Positions 7,834-16,265 of a DNA stretch of 64,000 bases are shown here, in pieces (the first letter of the stretch is position 1; the number at the start of each line of letters is the position of its first letter). The stretch is from assembly GCA_900542825.1 (NCBI GenBank), contig UQOY01000006.1, positions 1-64,000 on the forward strand, read 5' to 3'. Position numbers and translations under genes: made by a program. The notes below the pieces were generated by a model. That model was not told where the DNA came from and made no database searches. It was given only the letters and a program-made list of their open reading frames with translations. This DNA is from an uncultured Collinsella sp. (GTDB lineage: Bacteria; Actinomycetota; Coriobacteriia; Coriobacteriales; Coriobacteriaceae).

Positions 7834-8409
7834 CTACAGCGGCGCGGCTGCCGGGGTCAGCTGCTTGATGTATGCCCACATGCGCTGCTTGGCGGCTTTG
7901 TCAGTAAGCGCCGCCTCAAAACCGTCGAGCGCGAGCACGCGACGACCCTGCACATGGGCGACCAAACCAGGCTTGAGCATAGCGGTATCAAAGTCGTCGA
8001 TTGCCACGAGCATGTCGGCATAGGTCTCGCGCATGGTATCGGCCGCGCGATCGTCCAGTAGCAGGACCGCCTCGGGGTCCAAGGCCTCGAGCGCCTCGCG
8101 GAACAGCTCGCACGGCAGGCCCTCGCCTGTCGCAACCGCCCCATCGCCCGCGCCGGCAACACTTGCCAGCACGCAGAAATCCTCGGGCGCGTAGCCGATG
8201 GCACCGAGCGCCTTGCGCAGCGCGGCACCGTCCGGACCGGCAGCCAGCTCGCCGCCCGCACGCTCGGCATCGTCTAAATCACCTTTTACCAGCACAATCG
8301 GCGAGCACGCGTTGCCCGCGATACGCACGCCGCGACCCGCGAGCGATGCGAGCTCCTGCTCGGTCGCCTGGGCGATGGCTTCTTTTTTCTGGCTTTGTGA
8401 CGTGGGCAT
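7834..8409 (-). CDS. Conserved protein of unknown function, weakly UDG-fold-like
   Basis: 191 residues, cytoplasmic, no signal peptide. I do not recognise a named family with certainty. The pattern LRKALGAIGYAPEDFCVLASV followed by CELFREALEALDPEAVLLLDDRAADTM resembles the core of family-4/5 uracil-DNA glycosylases (a GLxREDVYVTNVVKC strand, then a helix and LRPKVIVxLG), but the catalytic motifs and Fe-S cysteines are absent, so a glycosylase activity is not claimed. The start at 8409 is chosen because TTGGAGAG lies 6 bp upstream; ten further residues are possible from 8439. Convergent with the sensor kinase and divergent from trxA. Confidence 0.6.
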   Translation of the reverse strand: MPTSQSQKKEAIAQATEQELASLAGRGVRIAGNACSPIVLVKGDLDDAERAGGELAAGPDGAALRKALGAIGYAPEDFCVLASVAGAGDGAVATGEGLPCELFREALEALDPEAVLLLDDRAADTMRETYADMLVAIDDFDTAMLKPGLVAHVQGRRVLALDGFEAALTDKAAKQRMWAYIKQLTPAAAPL

Positions 8410-8545
8410 GCGCTCTCCAATCGTTTGCGTGCCCACCATTATATAAAAGAGCCGCCCGCGAGTGGTTGCATTGCGGGCCGATGGGTATAAGCACGGTCGT
8501 ACTGAGTTTTACGCGGCCGAGCCGCGTCGCACTATGGAGGTCACC

Positions 8546-8866
8546 ATGGCTGACATTAAGCAGATTACCCCCGAGAACTTCGATTCCGTCGTTAACGGCA
8601 GCCTTCCCGTGCTGGTTGATTTTTGGGCACCGTGGTGCGGTCCCTGTCGTTCGCTCTCGCCCATTGTTGACGAAGTGGCCGACGAGCTGGCCGGCAAGCT
8701 TGCCGTCGCCAAATGCAACGTCGACGACAATCAGGACCTGGCCATGAAGTTTGGCGTTATGAGCATCCCCACGCTGGTTGTCTTTAAGAACGGCGAGGAA
8801 ATCGACCGCTCCGTTGGCGCACTGCCCAAGGCCAGGCTGCAGGCGCTGCTGGAGAAGCACCTGTAA
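8546..8866 (+). CDS. trxA: Thioredoxin
   Basis: Cytoplasmic dithiol-disulfide oxidoreductase of 106 residues, reduced by thioredoxin reductase (not in the window). The active site W30-C31-G-P-C34 lies in VDFWAPWCGPC, and the cis-proline region reads MSIPTLVVFKNGEE. The start at 8546 follows GGAGG by 6 bp; the ORF could extend to 8462 but that part does not match thioredoxins. Monocistronic, with its own terminator at 8977-9014. Confidence 0.96.
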   Translation: MADIKQITPENFDSVVNGSLPVLVDFWAPWCGPCRSLSPIVDEVADELAGKLAVAKCNVDDNQDLAMKFGVMSIPTLVVFKNGEEIDRSVGALPKARLQALLEKHL

Positions 8867-8976
8867 TGCACCGGTCACGCGCTGCCGTCCATGAGCGGTT
8901 TTGCGCCGCTCACCGGAGAGCCGGGTGCTGCACCCGCGACCACGGATAGTATGGTAATCACAAACAGCCCCCAGTG

Positions 8977-9014
8977 AACGGGTGCGGGTCAGACGGACTC
9001 GCACCCGTTTTCTT
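8977..9014 (+). terminator. Intrinsic terminator after trxA
   Basis: AACGGGTGCG(GGT), an 8-nt loop, then CGCACCCGTTTTCTT: a GC-rich stem of about 10 bp followed by a T-rich tail. Confidence 0.8.
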
Positions 9015-9086
9015 ATGCGGCGATGCGCAAAGCAGGCGTAGTAGAATCTGAACCACTGATTAGACCCGTACAAAAGGAGACTTTCC

Positions 9087-9335
9087 ATGCATGACGTCGG
9101 AATGAACATGAGCCAGCTTGCCATGAGCGTCAAGCAGGTCGACGACACGATCGAGCTCGCCCACGAGTGGAGCCATCAGCTGCTGCATGCAACCGAGAAC
9201 TTTGATATGGAGCGCATTGGCGCCAAGCTCGAGGCTGCCATGGCGGCGCTCCACGAGGCGCACGACGCACTCGAGGGCTACGAGGAGGCCATCGAGGCCG
9301 ACCATAACTCCGTTGGCTCCGTAAAGCTGGTGTAG
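9087..9335 (+). CDS. Small helical protein upstream of nikR, unknown function
   Basis: 82 residues, preceded by an AAAAGGAGA ribosome site, so translation is well supported. The sequence is predicted to be mainly alpha-helical (long stretches such as MERIGAKLEAAMAALHEAHDALEGYEE) with several His, Met, Asp and Glu residues but no cysteine. I do not recognise the family. Its TAG stop is one base before the GTG of nikR, so the two are co-translated and it probably belongs to the nickel/hydrogenase-maturation operon. A role in metal handling is only a guess from this context. Confidence 0.75.
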   Translation: MHDVGMNMSQLAMSVKQVDDTIELAHEWSHQLLHATENFDMERIGAKLEAAMAALHEAHDALEGYEEAIEADHNSVGSVKLV

Positions 9336-9336
9336 C

Positions 9337-9849
9337 GTGGCCGAGCACGAGCACGTCTGCGATCACGAGCACGAGCATTCACGCGGGCCGACAGGCGACG
9401 TGGGCTGCCGTTGCAGCGGCTCCGCCTCCGAGCTGGTCCGTTTTTCGGTCACCGCGCCCGACGACCTGCTGCGCCGCTTTGACGAGCAGATCGCGCGCCG
9501 CGGCGACGTGGCCAACCGCTCCGAGGCTGTACGCGACCTGATTCGCGCCTCCATTGCCAAGGAGCAGATGCGAACGCCCGACGAGCAGGTCATCGGGTCG
9601 CTCACCATGATTTACGATCACCACACCGGCGACCTGACGCGCCGCCTCGACGAGGTGCAGCACGACTACACCGACGAGATCGTATCGACTATGCACGTGC
9701 ATCTGGATCACCACAACTGCTTGGAGATTCTGGCACTTAAGGGTCGCGGCAAACGTGTCTACGAGCTGGCTGACCGTCTGCTGGGCCTGCGCGGGGTTAA
9801 ACACGGCGAGCTCACCTGCGCCGCCACCGAGCAGAGCCTGGGGCTGTAA
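9337..9849 (+). CDS. nikR: Nickel-responsive regulator NikR with His-rich N-terminal tail
   Basis: Nickel-dependent ribbon-helix-helix repressor. Residues 33-75 are the DNA-binding domain (ELVRFSVTAPDDLLRRFDE, RSEAVRDLIR). The ACT-like metal domain carries H109, H120, H122 and C128, which reproduce the spacing of E. coli NikR His76, His87, His89 and Cys95 exactly. Translation starts at GTG 9337. Unusual is the first 28 residues, rich in possible ligands (HEHVCDHEHEH and GCRCSG), absent from the short classical NikR. Located directly before hypF, so nickel supply and hydrogenase maturation are likely co-controlled. I could not see a NikR-type operator upstream of 9087. Confidence 0.93.
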   Translation: MAEHEHVCDHEHEHSRGPTGDVGCRCSGSASELVRFSVTAPDDLLRRFDEQIARRGDVANRSEAVRDLIRASIAKEQMRTPDEQVIGSLTMIYDHHTGDLTRRLDEVQHDYTDEIVSTMHVHLDHHNCLEILALKGRGKRVYELADRLLGLRGVKHGELTCAATEQSLGL

Positions 9850-9897
9850 CAGCACACGCCTGCCAATAAGGGACAGGTTTCGATGAAGGAGGGCCGT

Positions 9898-12369
9898 ATG
9901 CGACATGTGCATATCCACGTAACGGGCATTGTGCAGGGCGTCGGCATGCGGCCATTTGTGTATCGCGAGGCCATGGCGCACGGCATTTGCGGCTGGGTGC
10001 TCAACGCAGGCGATGGCGTGCATATCGAGGCGCACGCTCTCAACGAGTCGCTCGACGAATTTGTCACCGCGCTTTCGGAGCATACGCCTGCGGCGTCTCG
10101 CGTGGAGCATGTCGAGGTTGTGGACCTAGCACCCGGCGACTGGGACGCCGCTAACGAGCATGGCTTTCGCATTGTGGCGTCGCAGGATCAAACCGCCCAC
10201 ACGACGCTCATCTCGCCTGACATCGCCACGTGCGACGACTGCCTGCGCGAGTTGTTCGACCCCGCCGACCGACGCTTTCATTACCCCTTTATCAACTGCA
10301 CCAATTGCGGACCGCGCTTTACCATCATTCGCTCGCTGCCCTATGACCGAGCGGCAACCTCGATGGATCGCTTTCCCATGTGCCCCACCTGCGCCGCAGA
10401 GTATGCCGACCCGCTCGATCGGCGGTTTCACGCGCAGCCCGATGCCTGTTTTGATTGCGGACCGCATATTACGTGGCGTGAGGCCGATCGCGGCGTTGCG
10501 CCAGCTGGTGTCGACGCGACACCAGCCGTCGGCTCCACGCGCGAGGCCAGCGATGCCATCATCGAACGCTGCGTCGAGCTGCTGGCAGGCGGCGGCATCG
10601 TCGCTATCAAGGGGCTGGGCGGATTCCACCTGGCCTGCGATGCCACCAACGAACAGGCGGTGCGCGAGTTGCGCCGTCGCAAGCGTCGCAGCAATAAGCC
10701 GCTTGCCGTTATGGTGCGCGGCTTTGCCGACGCCGAGTGCCTGTGTCATATCGATGGCATTGAGCATGGCCTGCTTGCCGGCAGCGTTCGTCCCATTGTG
10801 CTGCTACGCCGCCGCGCGGCCGGCAACGACGCCCACGGCTCCCCCAACGCCCTCGAACTCGCTCCATCCGTCGCGCACGACTTGCCCGAGCTCGGTGTCA
10901 TGCTCCCCTACACCCCGCTCCAACATTTACTGCTCGCCGCAGCCGCAGCGCACGGTATGCACGCACTCGTTATGACCAGCGGAAACCTAAGCGAAGAGCC
11001 CATCGAGACCGACGATGCCCTTGCATGGGAGCACCTTGTTGCCGCCGGCATCGCCGATGCGCTGCTCGGTAACGACCGCGCGATTCTGTCGCGCTACGAC
11101 GACTCCGTGGTACGCGTGGTCGACGGCGACATCATGCCTGTGCGTCGCGCACGCGGATATGCGCCGCGACCGCTGTCGTTACCGGCGCTCGACGGTACCA
11201 CGCCCTGCGTACTCGCCTGTGGGCCGCAGCAAAAAGCCACGATTGCACTCACTCGCACGGACTCGGACGGTCATACGGCCTGTTTTGTGTCGCAGCATAT
11301 CGGCGATGTCGAAAACGGCGCGACTTTCGATGCTTGGAGCGCCGCGTGCTCGCGTCTGGAAAACCTCTTTGACCTGGCGCCTGCCGCCTTGGCATGCGAC
11401 ATGCATCCCAACTATCTGTCGAGCCAATGGGCGCGCGAGCAGGCACGGGAGCACAATCTGCCGCTTATTGAGGTCCAGCACCATCATGCGCACATCGCGA
11501 GCGTCATGGCAGAGGCGATTGCCGCAGGCCGGCTTGCGCCCGATGCGCGTGTCCTCGGCATCGCCTTCGATGGCACGGGTGCCGGCACCGATGGCACCAT
11601 ATGGGGCGGCGAGTTTCTTATCTCCCATCTCGCCGATTTTGAGCGCGTCGCGCATCTGCGCACTTGGGCGCTTCCCGGTGGCGCCGCATCCGTACACGAT
11701 GCCCGCCGCAACGCCTTTGCCCTGCTCAGCGAACTCGATCTGCTCGGGCACCCGGGCGCCGCGGGACTCTTGGACAGCCTTGACGAGCAGACGCGCAGCA
11801 TAACGGCAACGATGATCGAGCGCGGCATCAACAGCCCGCGCACCAGCAGCATGGGTCGCCTGTTTGATGCCGCAGCCGCGATTTTGGGAATTTGCGGCCA
11901 GGCAACCTACGAGGGTGAACCCGCTATCGAGCTCGAAGCCGCCGCCTGGCGCGCGCTCGACAGCGAAAGTGCCCATTTTTCCGACGACAACGCCGGCTAT
12001 TTCGCATCTGGTTCATCGTGGCTAGACGGCCCCTATGCTCTGGACCAGAAAGCACTCTTTGAAGCACTTTTGGAGGGAATTGAAACCGGGGCACCCGCCG
12101 ACAGGCTCGCGCTCGACTTCCATGTCTCCGTCGCGCGTTCCTCGGCGCACATCGCCAGCGAAATATGCGCGCGCGAGGGCATCGACACCGTCGCCCTCTC
12201 GGGCGGCGTGTTCATGAACCGACTTCTGCTCCAGCTCCTCACCCGCGAGCTCAAAAGCGCAGGCCTTACTGTCCTTGTCCCCCACACCGTACCCGTCAAT
12301 GACGGCTGCATCGCCTACGGTCAGGCGGCGGTCGCAAGCGCTCGTCTTGCGCAGATTGCATCGCAGTAG
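9898..12369 (+). CDS. hypF: Carbamoyltransferase HypF, [NiFe]-hydrogenase maturation
   Basis: Makes the thiocarbamate that becomes the cyanide ligands of the [NiFe] site: carbamoyl phosphate plus ATP is transferred to the C-terminal cysteine of HypE. The 823 residues hold all four parts: acylphosphatase domain 1-90 (GIVQGVGMRPFVYR, catalytic R18), two C4 zinc fingers around 105-185 (CDDCLRELFDP..CTNCGPRF and CPTCAAEYADP..CFDCGP), a YrdC-like nucleotide domain, and a Kae1-like domain with HHAHIASVMAE, FDGTGAGTDGTIWGGEF and LSGGVFMN. The start at 9898 follows AAGGAGG; 9883 is an alternative. First of hypF-hypC-hypD-hypE. Confidence 0.97.
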   Translation: MRHVHIHVTGIVQGVGMRPFVYREAMAHGICGWVLNAGDGVHIEAHALNESLDEFVTALSEHTPAASRVEHVEVVDLAPGDWDAANEHGFRIVASQDQTAHTTLISPDIATCDDCLRELFDPADRRFHYPFINCTNCGPRFTIIRSLPYDRAATSMDRFPMCPTCAAEYADPLDRRFHAQPDACFDCGPHITWREADRGVAPAGVDATPAVGSTREASDAIIERCVELLAGGGIVAIKGLGGFHLACDATNEQAVRELRRRKRRSNKPLAVMVRGFADAECLCHIDGIEHGLLAGSVRPIVLLRRRAAGNDAHGSPNALELAPSVAHDLPELGVMLPYTPLQHLLLAAAAAHGMHALVMTSGNLSEEPIETDDALAWEHLVAAGIADALLGNDRAILSRYDDSVVRVVDGDIMPVRRARGYAPRPLSLPALDGTTPCVLACGPQQKATIALTRTDSDGHTACFVSQHIGDVENGATFDAWSAACSRLENLFDLAPAALACDMHPNYLSSQWAREQAREHNLPLIEVQHHHAHIASVMAEAIAAGRLAPDARVLGIAFDGTGAGTDGTIWGGEFLISHLADFERVAHLRTWALPGGAASVHDARRNAFALLSELDLLGHPGAAGLLDSLDEQTRSITATMIERGINSPRTSSMGRLFDAAAAILGICGQATYEGEPAIELEAAAWRALDSESAHFSDDNAGYFASGSSWLDGPYALDQKALFEALLEGIETGAPADRLALDFHVSVARSSAHIASEICAREGIDTVALSGGVFMNRLLLQLLTRELKSAGLTVLVPHTVPVNDGCIAYGQAAVASARLAQIASQ

Positions 12370-12503
12370 CTCGCCCTCACACTCTGCTGTGCCCAGCCGT
12401 CTCACAGGCGTAACGCGTTTGCCCGCAAACCCCGCGAGCGCTACCATCAACTGATGGATTATTGAGCGCCTATCCAGCGCAAAGCGTCTAAAAGGGGAAC
12501 AAT

Positions 12504-12764
12504 ATGTGCCTTGCCGTTCCCGGTAAAGTAGTCAAACGCGACGACGACCTCAAGGCCACCGTCGACATGATGGGCATCGAGCGCCCCGTGTCGCTGCGAC
12601 TCGTGCCGACGGCGCAGGTTGGCGACTATATTCTCGTACACGCCGGCTTTGGCATCCAGATCGTCGACGAGCAAGAAGCGCAAGAAACGCTCGAGCTCGT
12701 TAATGCCATGACCGAACTGGCAGAAGAAGATCAACTGGCCACTAACCCGGCCGAGGCATACTAG
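12504..12764 (+). CDS. hypC: Hydrogenase maturation chaperone HypC
   Basis: Small chaperone (86 residues) that, with HypD, carries the Fe(CN)2CO unit to the hydrogenase large subunit. The essential cysteine directly after the initiator Met is present (MCLAVPGKVV), as is the GDYILVHAGFGIQIVDE core. AAAAGGGGAA precedes the ATG. Its TAG overlaps the GTG start of hypD by one base. The acidic tail after residue 70 is longer than in E. coli HypC. Confidence 0.96.
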   Translation: MCLAVPGKVVKRDDDLKATVDMMGIERPVSLRLVPTAQVGDYILVHAGFGIQIVDEQEAQETLELVNAMTELAEEDQLATNPAEAY

Positions 12765-13876
12765 TGGCGGCCGGACAGCCGGCTCGCTCCGGTATCGACT
12801 TTTCGGCATTTCGCGATTCCAAGCTGGCCCGCGAGCTCATCGAACGCATCCATGAACTCGTCGGCGACCGCACCATCAACCTTATGGAAGTCTGCGGCAC
12901 GCACACCGTGAGCATCGGCCGCTATGGCTTTCGCTCCATTATGCCGGCCGGGCTCAAGCTGCTGAGCGGACCGGGCTGCCCCGTCTGCGTTACCGCCAAC
13001 CGCGACATCGACCACGCGATCGCGCTCGCCAACATAGACGGCGCCATCATCACCACCTTTGGCGACATGATGCGCGTGCCCGGATCGTCCACCTCGCTCG
13101 CCGCGCAAAAGGCGGCAGGGCGCGACATCCGCATCGTCTATTCCCCGCTCGACGCGCTCGACATCGCCGAGCAAAATCCCGATCGTCCGGTCATTTTTAT
13201 GGGCGTGGGCTTTGAGACTACGACGCCCACCATCGCCGCCGCCATCTTGGAGGCCGAGGCACGCGGGCTTTTGAACTTCTCGGTCTATTGCGCCCACAAG
13301 ACCACGCCGCCGGCGTTGCGCGCCATCGCCAACGATCCCGAGACCGCCATCGATGGCTTTATCCTGCCGGGCCACGTCGCCACCATCACGGGCTTGGCGC
13401 CCTTTAGCTTTTTGGTCGACGAGTTCAATACCCCGGGCGTGGTCACGGGATTTGAACCGGTCGATATCCTACAGGGCATCTGCATGCTGGTCCAGATGGT
13501 TGTCGAGAACAGGCCCGCGATCGACAACGCCTACCGCCGTGGCGTCAATGTAGACGGCAACCCCGTGGCGCGCCAGCTGGTCGAGCAGGTGTTTGAGCCG
13601 TGCGACACCACGTGGCGCGGGCTGGGGCCGATTACCGACTCGGGCCTTTCCATCCGCCCCGAGTTCTCGCGCTTTGATGCCCGCACTCGCTTTGACGTGC
13701 CCGTTGAGGTGACGGTCGAGCCGCGTGGGTGCCGCTGCGGCGACGTGCTGCGCGGGGCCATTACGCCGAACAGCTGCCCGCTCTTTGGCCGCACCTGCAC
13801 GCCCGAGCACCCCGTCGGACCGTGCATGGTGAGCTCCGAGGGCAGCTGCGCGGCGTACTACCGTTATCGCGACTAG
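12764..13876 (+). CDS. hypD: Hydrogenase maturation protein HypD
   Basis: [4Fe-4S] protein that assembles the Fe(CN)2CO moiety with HypC, HypE and HypF. The 370 residues contain the family cysteine motifs MEVCGTHT, SGPGCPVCVT, and the C-terminal cluster region CRCGDVLRG..CPLFGRTCTPEHPVGPC..SEGSCAAYYRY, plus GFETTTPT and the PPALRAI stretch. Start is GTG at 12764, overlapping the hypC stop. Confidence 0.97.
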   Translation: MAAGQPARSGIDFSAFRDSKLARELIERIHELVGDRTINLMEVCGTHTVSIGRYGFRSIMPAGLKLLSGPGCPVCVTANRDIDHAIALANIDGAIITTFGDMMRVPGSSTSLAAQKAAGRDIRIVYSPLDALDIAEQNPDRPVIFMGVGFETTTPTIAAAILEAEARGLLNFSVYCAHKTTPPALRAIANDPETAIDGFILPGHVATITGLAPFSFLVDEFNTPGVVTGFEPVDILQGICMLVQMVVENRPAIDNAYRRGVNVDGNPVARQLVEQVFEPCDTTWRGLGPITDSGLSIRPEFSRFDARTRFDVPVEVTVEPRGCRCGDVLRGAITPNSCPLFGRTCTPEHPVGPCMVSSEGSCAAYYRYRD

Positions 13877-13924
13877 CCCGGACGCACCCGCACGCCGGCA
13901 CCACCCACGATTGGAGTTTTGGAT

Positions 13925-14959
13925 ATGTCCCATAGCATCACCGATAGCACCGTCCTGTTGGGCCACGGCTCTGGCGGTCAGATGATGAAACGCATCATCG
14001 ATGAGGTCTTTTTGGATGCCTTTGGGTCGCCCGAGCTGCTCGAGGGTAACGACGCCGGCGTCGCCGCGTTGCCCGCGAGCGGGCGCATCGCCATGTCGAC
14101 CGACAGCTTTGTAGTCTCGCCGCAGTTCTTCCCCGGTGGCAACATCGGCCGCCTTGCCGTGTGTGGAACCGTCAACGACGTCGCGACCTCGGGCGCCAAC
14201 GTGCGCTACCTATCGTGCGGCTTTATCCTCGAAGAGGGCTACCCCATGGATAAGCTCCGCCAGATTGTGCAGACGATGGCCGAGACGGCGCGCGAGGCGG
14301 GCGTGGCGATCATCACCGGCGACACCAAAGTGGTCGAGCGCGGCGGGGCCGACGGTGTCTACATCAATACCGCTGGCGTGGGCGAAGTGCCCGCGGGCGT
14401 GGCGCTCAGCGGCGCCAACTGCCAGCCCGGCGATGTCATTCTTGTATCGGGTACGCTGGGCGACCACGGCATCGCCATCATGAGCCAACGCGAGGGCTTG
14501 GCGTTTTCGAGCACGATCGAAAGTGACGCCGCACCGCTCAACCACCTGATTGCCGACGTTCTGGCCGCAGCGCCCGACACGCGTTGCTTTCGCGACCCCA
14601 CGCGCGGTGGCCTGGCGTCCACACTCAACGAGTTTGCCCAGACCAGCGGTGTTGCCATGGAGGTCGACGAGGATGCCGTGCCTGTGCGTCCCGACGTACA
14701 GGCCGCCTGTGAGATGCTCGGCTACGATGTTCTGCAGGTGGCAAACGAGGGCAAGATGGTCGCCGTGGTGCCGGCCGAGCAAGCCGATGCCGCGCTGAGC
14801 GCCATGCGCGCCGCGCGCTACGGCGAAAACGCCGCCATCATCGGTCGCGTGCTGCCACTTGCCGAGGGTGCCCGTCCCGCCGTGCGCGTGCGCACCGGCT
14901 GGGGATCGACCCGCATCCTCGACATGCTCGTAGGAGAACAGCTGCCGAGAATTTGCTAG
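13925..14959 (+). CDS. hypE: Hydrogenase maturation protein HypE
   Basis: Dehydrates the thiocarbamate placed on its own C-terminal cysteine by HypF to thiocyanate. The PurM-like fold is clear: LLGHGSGGQMMKRII, LEGNDAGV, MSTDSFVVSPQFFPGG, GDTKVVERG and DPTRGGLAS, and the protein ends in PRIC with the acceptor Cys as last residue. 344 residues. ATG at 13925 was chosen over a TTG two codons earlier; GGAG lies 10 bp upstream. HypA and HypB, needed for nickel insertion, are not in this window, and neither are hydrogenase subunits. Confidence 0.97.
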   Translation: MSHSITDSTVLLGHGSGGQMMKRIIDEVFLDAFGSPELLEGNDAGVAALPASGRIAMSTDSFVVSPQFFPGGNIGRLAVCGTVNDVATSGANVRYLSCGFILEEGYPMDKLRQIVQTMAETAREAGVAIITGDTKVVERGGADGVYINTAGVGEVPAGVALSGANCQPGDVILVSGTLGDHGIAIMSQREGLAFSSTIESDAAPLNHLIADVLAAAPDTRCFRDPTRGGLASTLNEFAQTSGVAMEVDEDAVPVRPDVQAACEMLGYDVLQVANEGKMVAVVPAEQADAALSAMRAARYGENAAIIGRVLPLAEGARPAVRVRTGWGSTRILDMLVGEQLPRIC

Positions 14960-15081
14960 GGCGGAACCACGGTCGGCGCGATGTGACCCGATATCCCTGA
15001 AGATGTTCAGATTCCAAGCACGCCCAACGCGGAAGCCCAGTATTATGAGGTGCGTTTTGAAACCCAATGACGGGAGCTTTC

Positions 15082-15750
15082 ATGGCAGCAGCTTTTTCCC
15101 ATGTGATCTTTGACCTGGACGGCACCATCCTCAACACGCTCGAGGACTTGGCGGCCGCCGGCAACCATACCTGCGAGACGCACGGCTGGCCCACGTTTGC
15201 CGTCGACGAGTACCGCTACAAGGTGGGAAACGGCATGCTCAAGCTGGTTGAGCGTTTTATGCCTGCCGAGTATGCGGGCGACGGTCGTATGTTTGAGCAG
15301 ACACTTGCCGAGTTTAGGGCCTATTACGGCGAGCACAAGGAGGACCACACCTCACCCTACGCCGGCACGATTGAGATGCTCGACCGTCTGCGCGCAGCGG
15401 GCGTTCAGCTTGCCGTGCTCACCAACAAGGACCATATTTCGGCAGCCCCGCTTATCGAGAAATACTTTGGTTCCGAGCGCTTTGCGCTGGTGCAGGGCCG
15501 TGTCGATGCGTTTCCGCCCAAGCCCGAAGCACCCGTCACGCTGCATGTGATGGAGGAGCTGGGCGCCGATCCGGCAACCACGCTCTATGTGGGCGATTCC
15601 AATGTCGATGTTCTGACCGGCCACAACGCCGGCCTTAAGAGCGCCGGCGTCAGCTGGGGCTTCCGCGGCCGCGCAGAGCTCGAAGCAGCCGGCGCCGACT
15701 ACGTGGTGGACACGCAGGAAGAGCTCACGGCGCTGGTGCTGGGCGAATAG
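15082..15750 (+). CDS. HAD-family phosphatase (phosphoglycolate phosphatase-like)
   Basis: Haloacid-dehalogenase hydrolase, 222 residues, subfamily IA. Motif I is FDLDGTILNT near the N terminus, motif II LAVLTNK, motif III K (PPKPEAP) and motif IV YVGDSNVDVLTGHNAG; a helical cap lies between motifs I and II. These resemble Gph/PpaX phosphatases, but the substrate cannot be told from sequence. ATG at 15082 has CGGGAG upstream and was preferred over 15067. It stands alone, 120 bp after hypE, followed by the second palindrome array. Confidence 0.88.
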   Translation: MAAAFSHVIFDLDGTILNTLEDLAAAGNHTCETHGWPTFAVDEYRYKVGNGMLKLVERFMPAEYAGDGRMFEQTLAEFRAYYGEHKEDHTSPYAGTIEMLDRLRAAGVQLAVLTNKDHISAAPLIEKYFGSERFALVQGRVDAFPPKPEAPVTLHVMEELGADPATTLYVGDSNVDVLTGHNAGLKSAGVSWGFRGRAELEAAGADYVVDTQEELTALVLGE

Positions 15751-15791
15751 CGAAGCCGCCGCTCAACACGAACGCAGCGATTCTGCCGCGC

Positions 15792-15961
15792 GGAAAGCGC
15801 GTCCCGTTTTGGAGCTCCGGAATGGGACACGCTTTCCGCTTGAGACGCGCCAGGGAAACCGCATCCCGTTTCAGAACAATATTCCGGGTCGCACTTTCCG
15901 CAACCCACCCCATCCGGAAACCGCGACCCGGAATTCGGCCAAAAACCGGGTCGCGGTTTCC
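15792..15961. repeat. Array of three 46-bp palindromes, period 62 bp
   Basis: Units at 15792-15837, 15854-15899 and 15916-15961, each exactly 46 bp and exactly 62 bp apart. They share the GGAAA...CCC / GGG...TTTCC frame of the array at 735-965, while the centre of each unit is different. The third unit is almost perfectly palindromic around GGAATTCGG. The array fills the start of the gap between the HAD gene and the lipoprotein gene. Confidence 0.9.
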
Positions 15962-15993
15962 CAAGCACTCGATGCAACGCCTATGCAAGGAGT

Positions 15994-16080
15994 GTCCCAA
16001 ACTGTCGGCAGAAAAGGAACGTCCCCAAGTGCCGCCCCAATGACTACCACGACAACGCCGCAGGCACAAGTGCCACTTTA
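15994..16080. repeat. REP-like segment with GTCCC cores
   Basis: Holds GAGTGTCCC, GGAACGTCCCC and CCAATGACTAC within 90 bp. GAACGTCCCCAATGACTA-type text recurs at 24070-24090 and 33240-33270, and GAGTGTCCC at 33070. No gene is seen here. Confidence 0.5.
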
Positions 16081-16121
16081 AGCCAGCCAAGGGAACGTCG
16101 TTGTTTTGGCAGCGACAGCGA

Positions 16122-16261
16122 AAGCCCGCCAGAGCGAGCAAGGTGCCTTGAAACAAGGCGGCATTGACCTTTTGGTCATGCCGCCGAAGTTGAAAGGCAG
16201 ATTGCCGCTCTGGCGGGCTTGCAGCGTCGAGCCGTTACGCGGTTTGGCAAAACCGCGTAAC
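16122..16261 (-). repeat. Structured 3' element, copy 2 (after lipoprotein gene)
   Basis: Closing stem 16122-16135 with 16207-16220 (14 bp, perfect). GCAA/TTGC (16138-16141/16202-16205), GG/GA internal loop, TGCCTT/AAGGCA (16144-16149/16194-16199), and a tip hairpin 16157-16185. After octamer GCAGCGTC (16221-16228) comes a further hairpin, GTTACGCGGTTT-GGC-AAAACCGCGTAAC (16234-16261), ending 4 bp from the stop codon of the lipoprotein gene. Stem sequences differ from copy 1 but stay paired. Confidence 0.85.
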
Positions 16262-16265
16262 TCCC

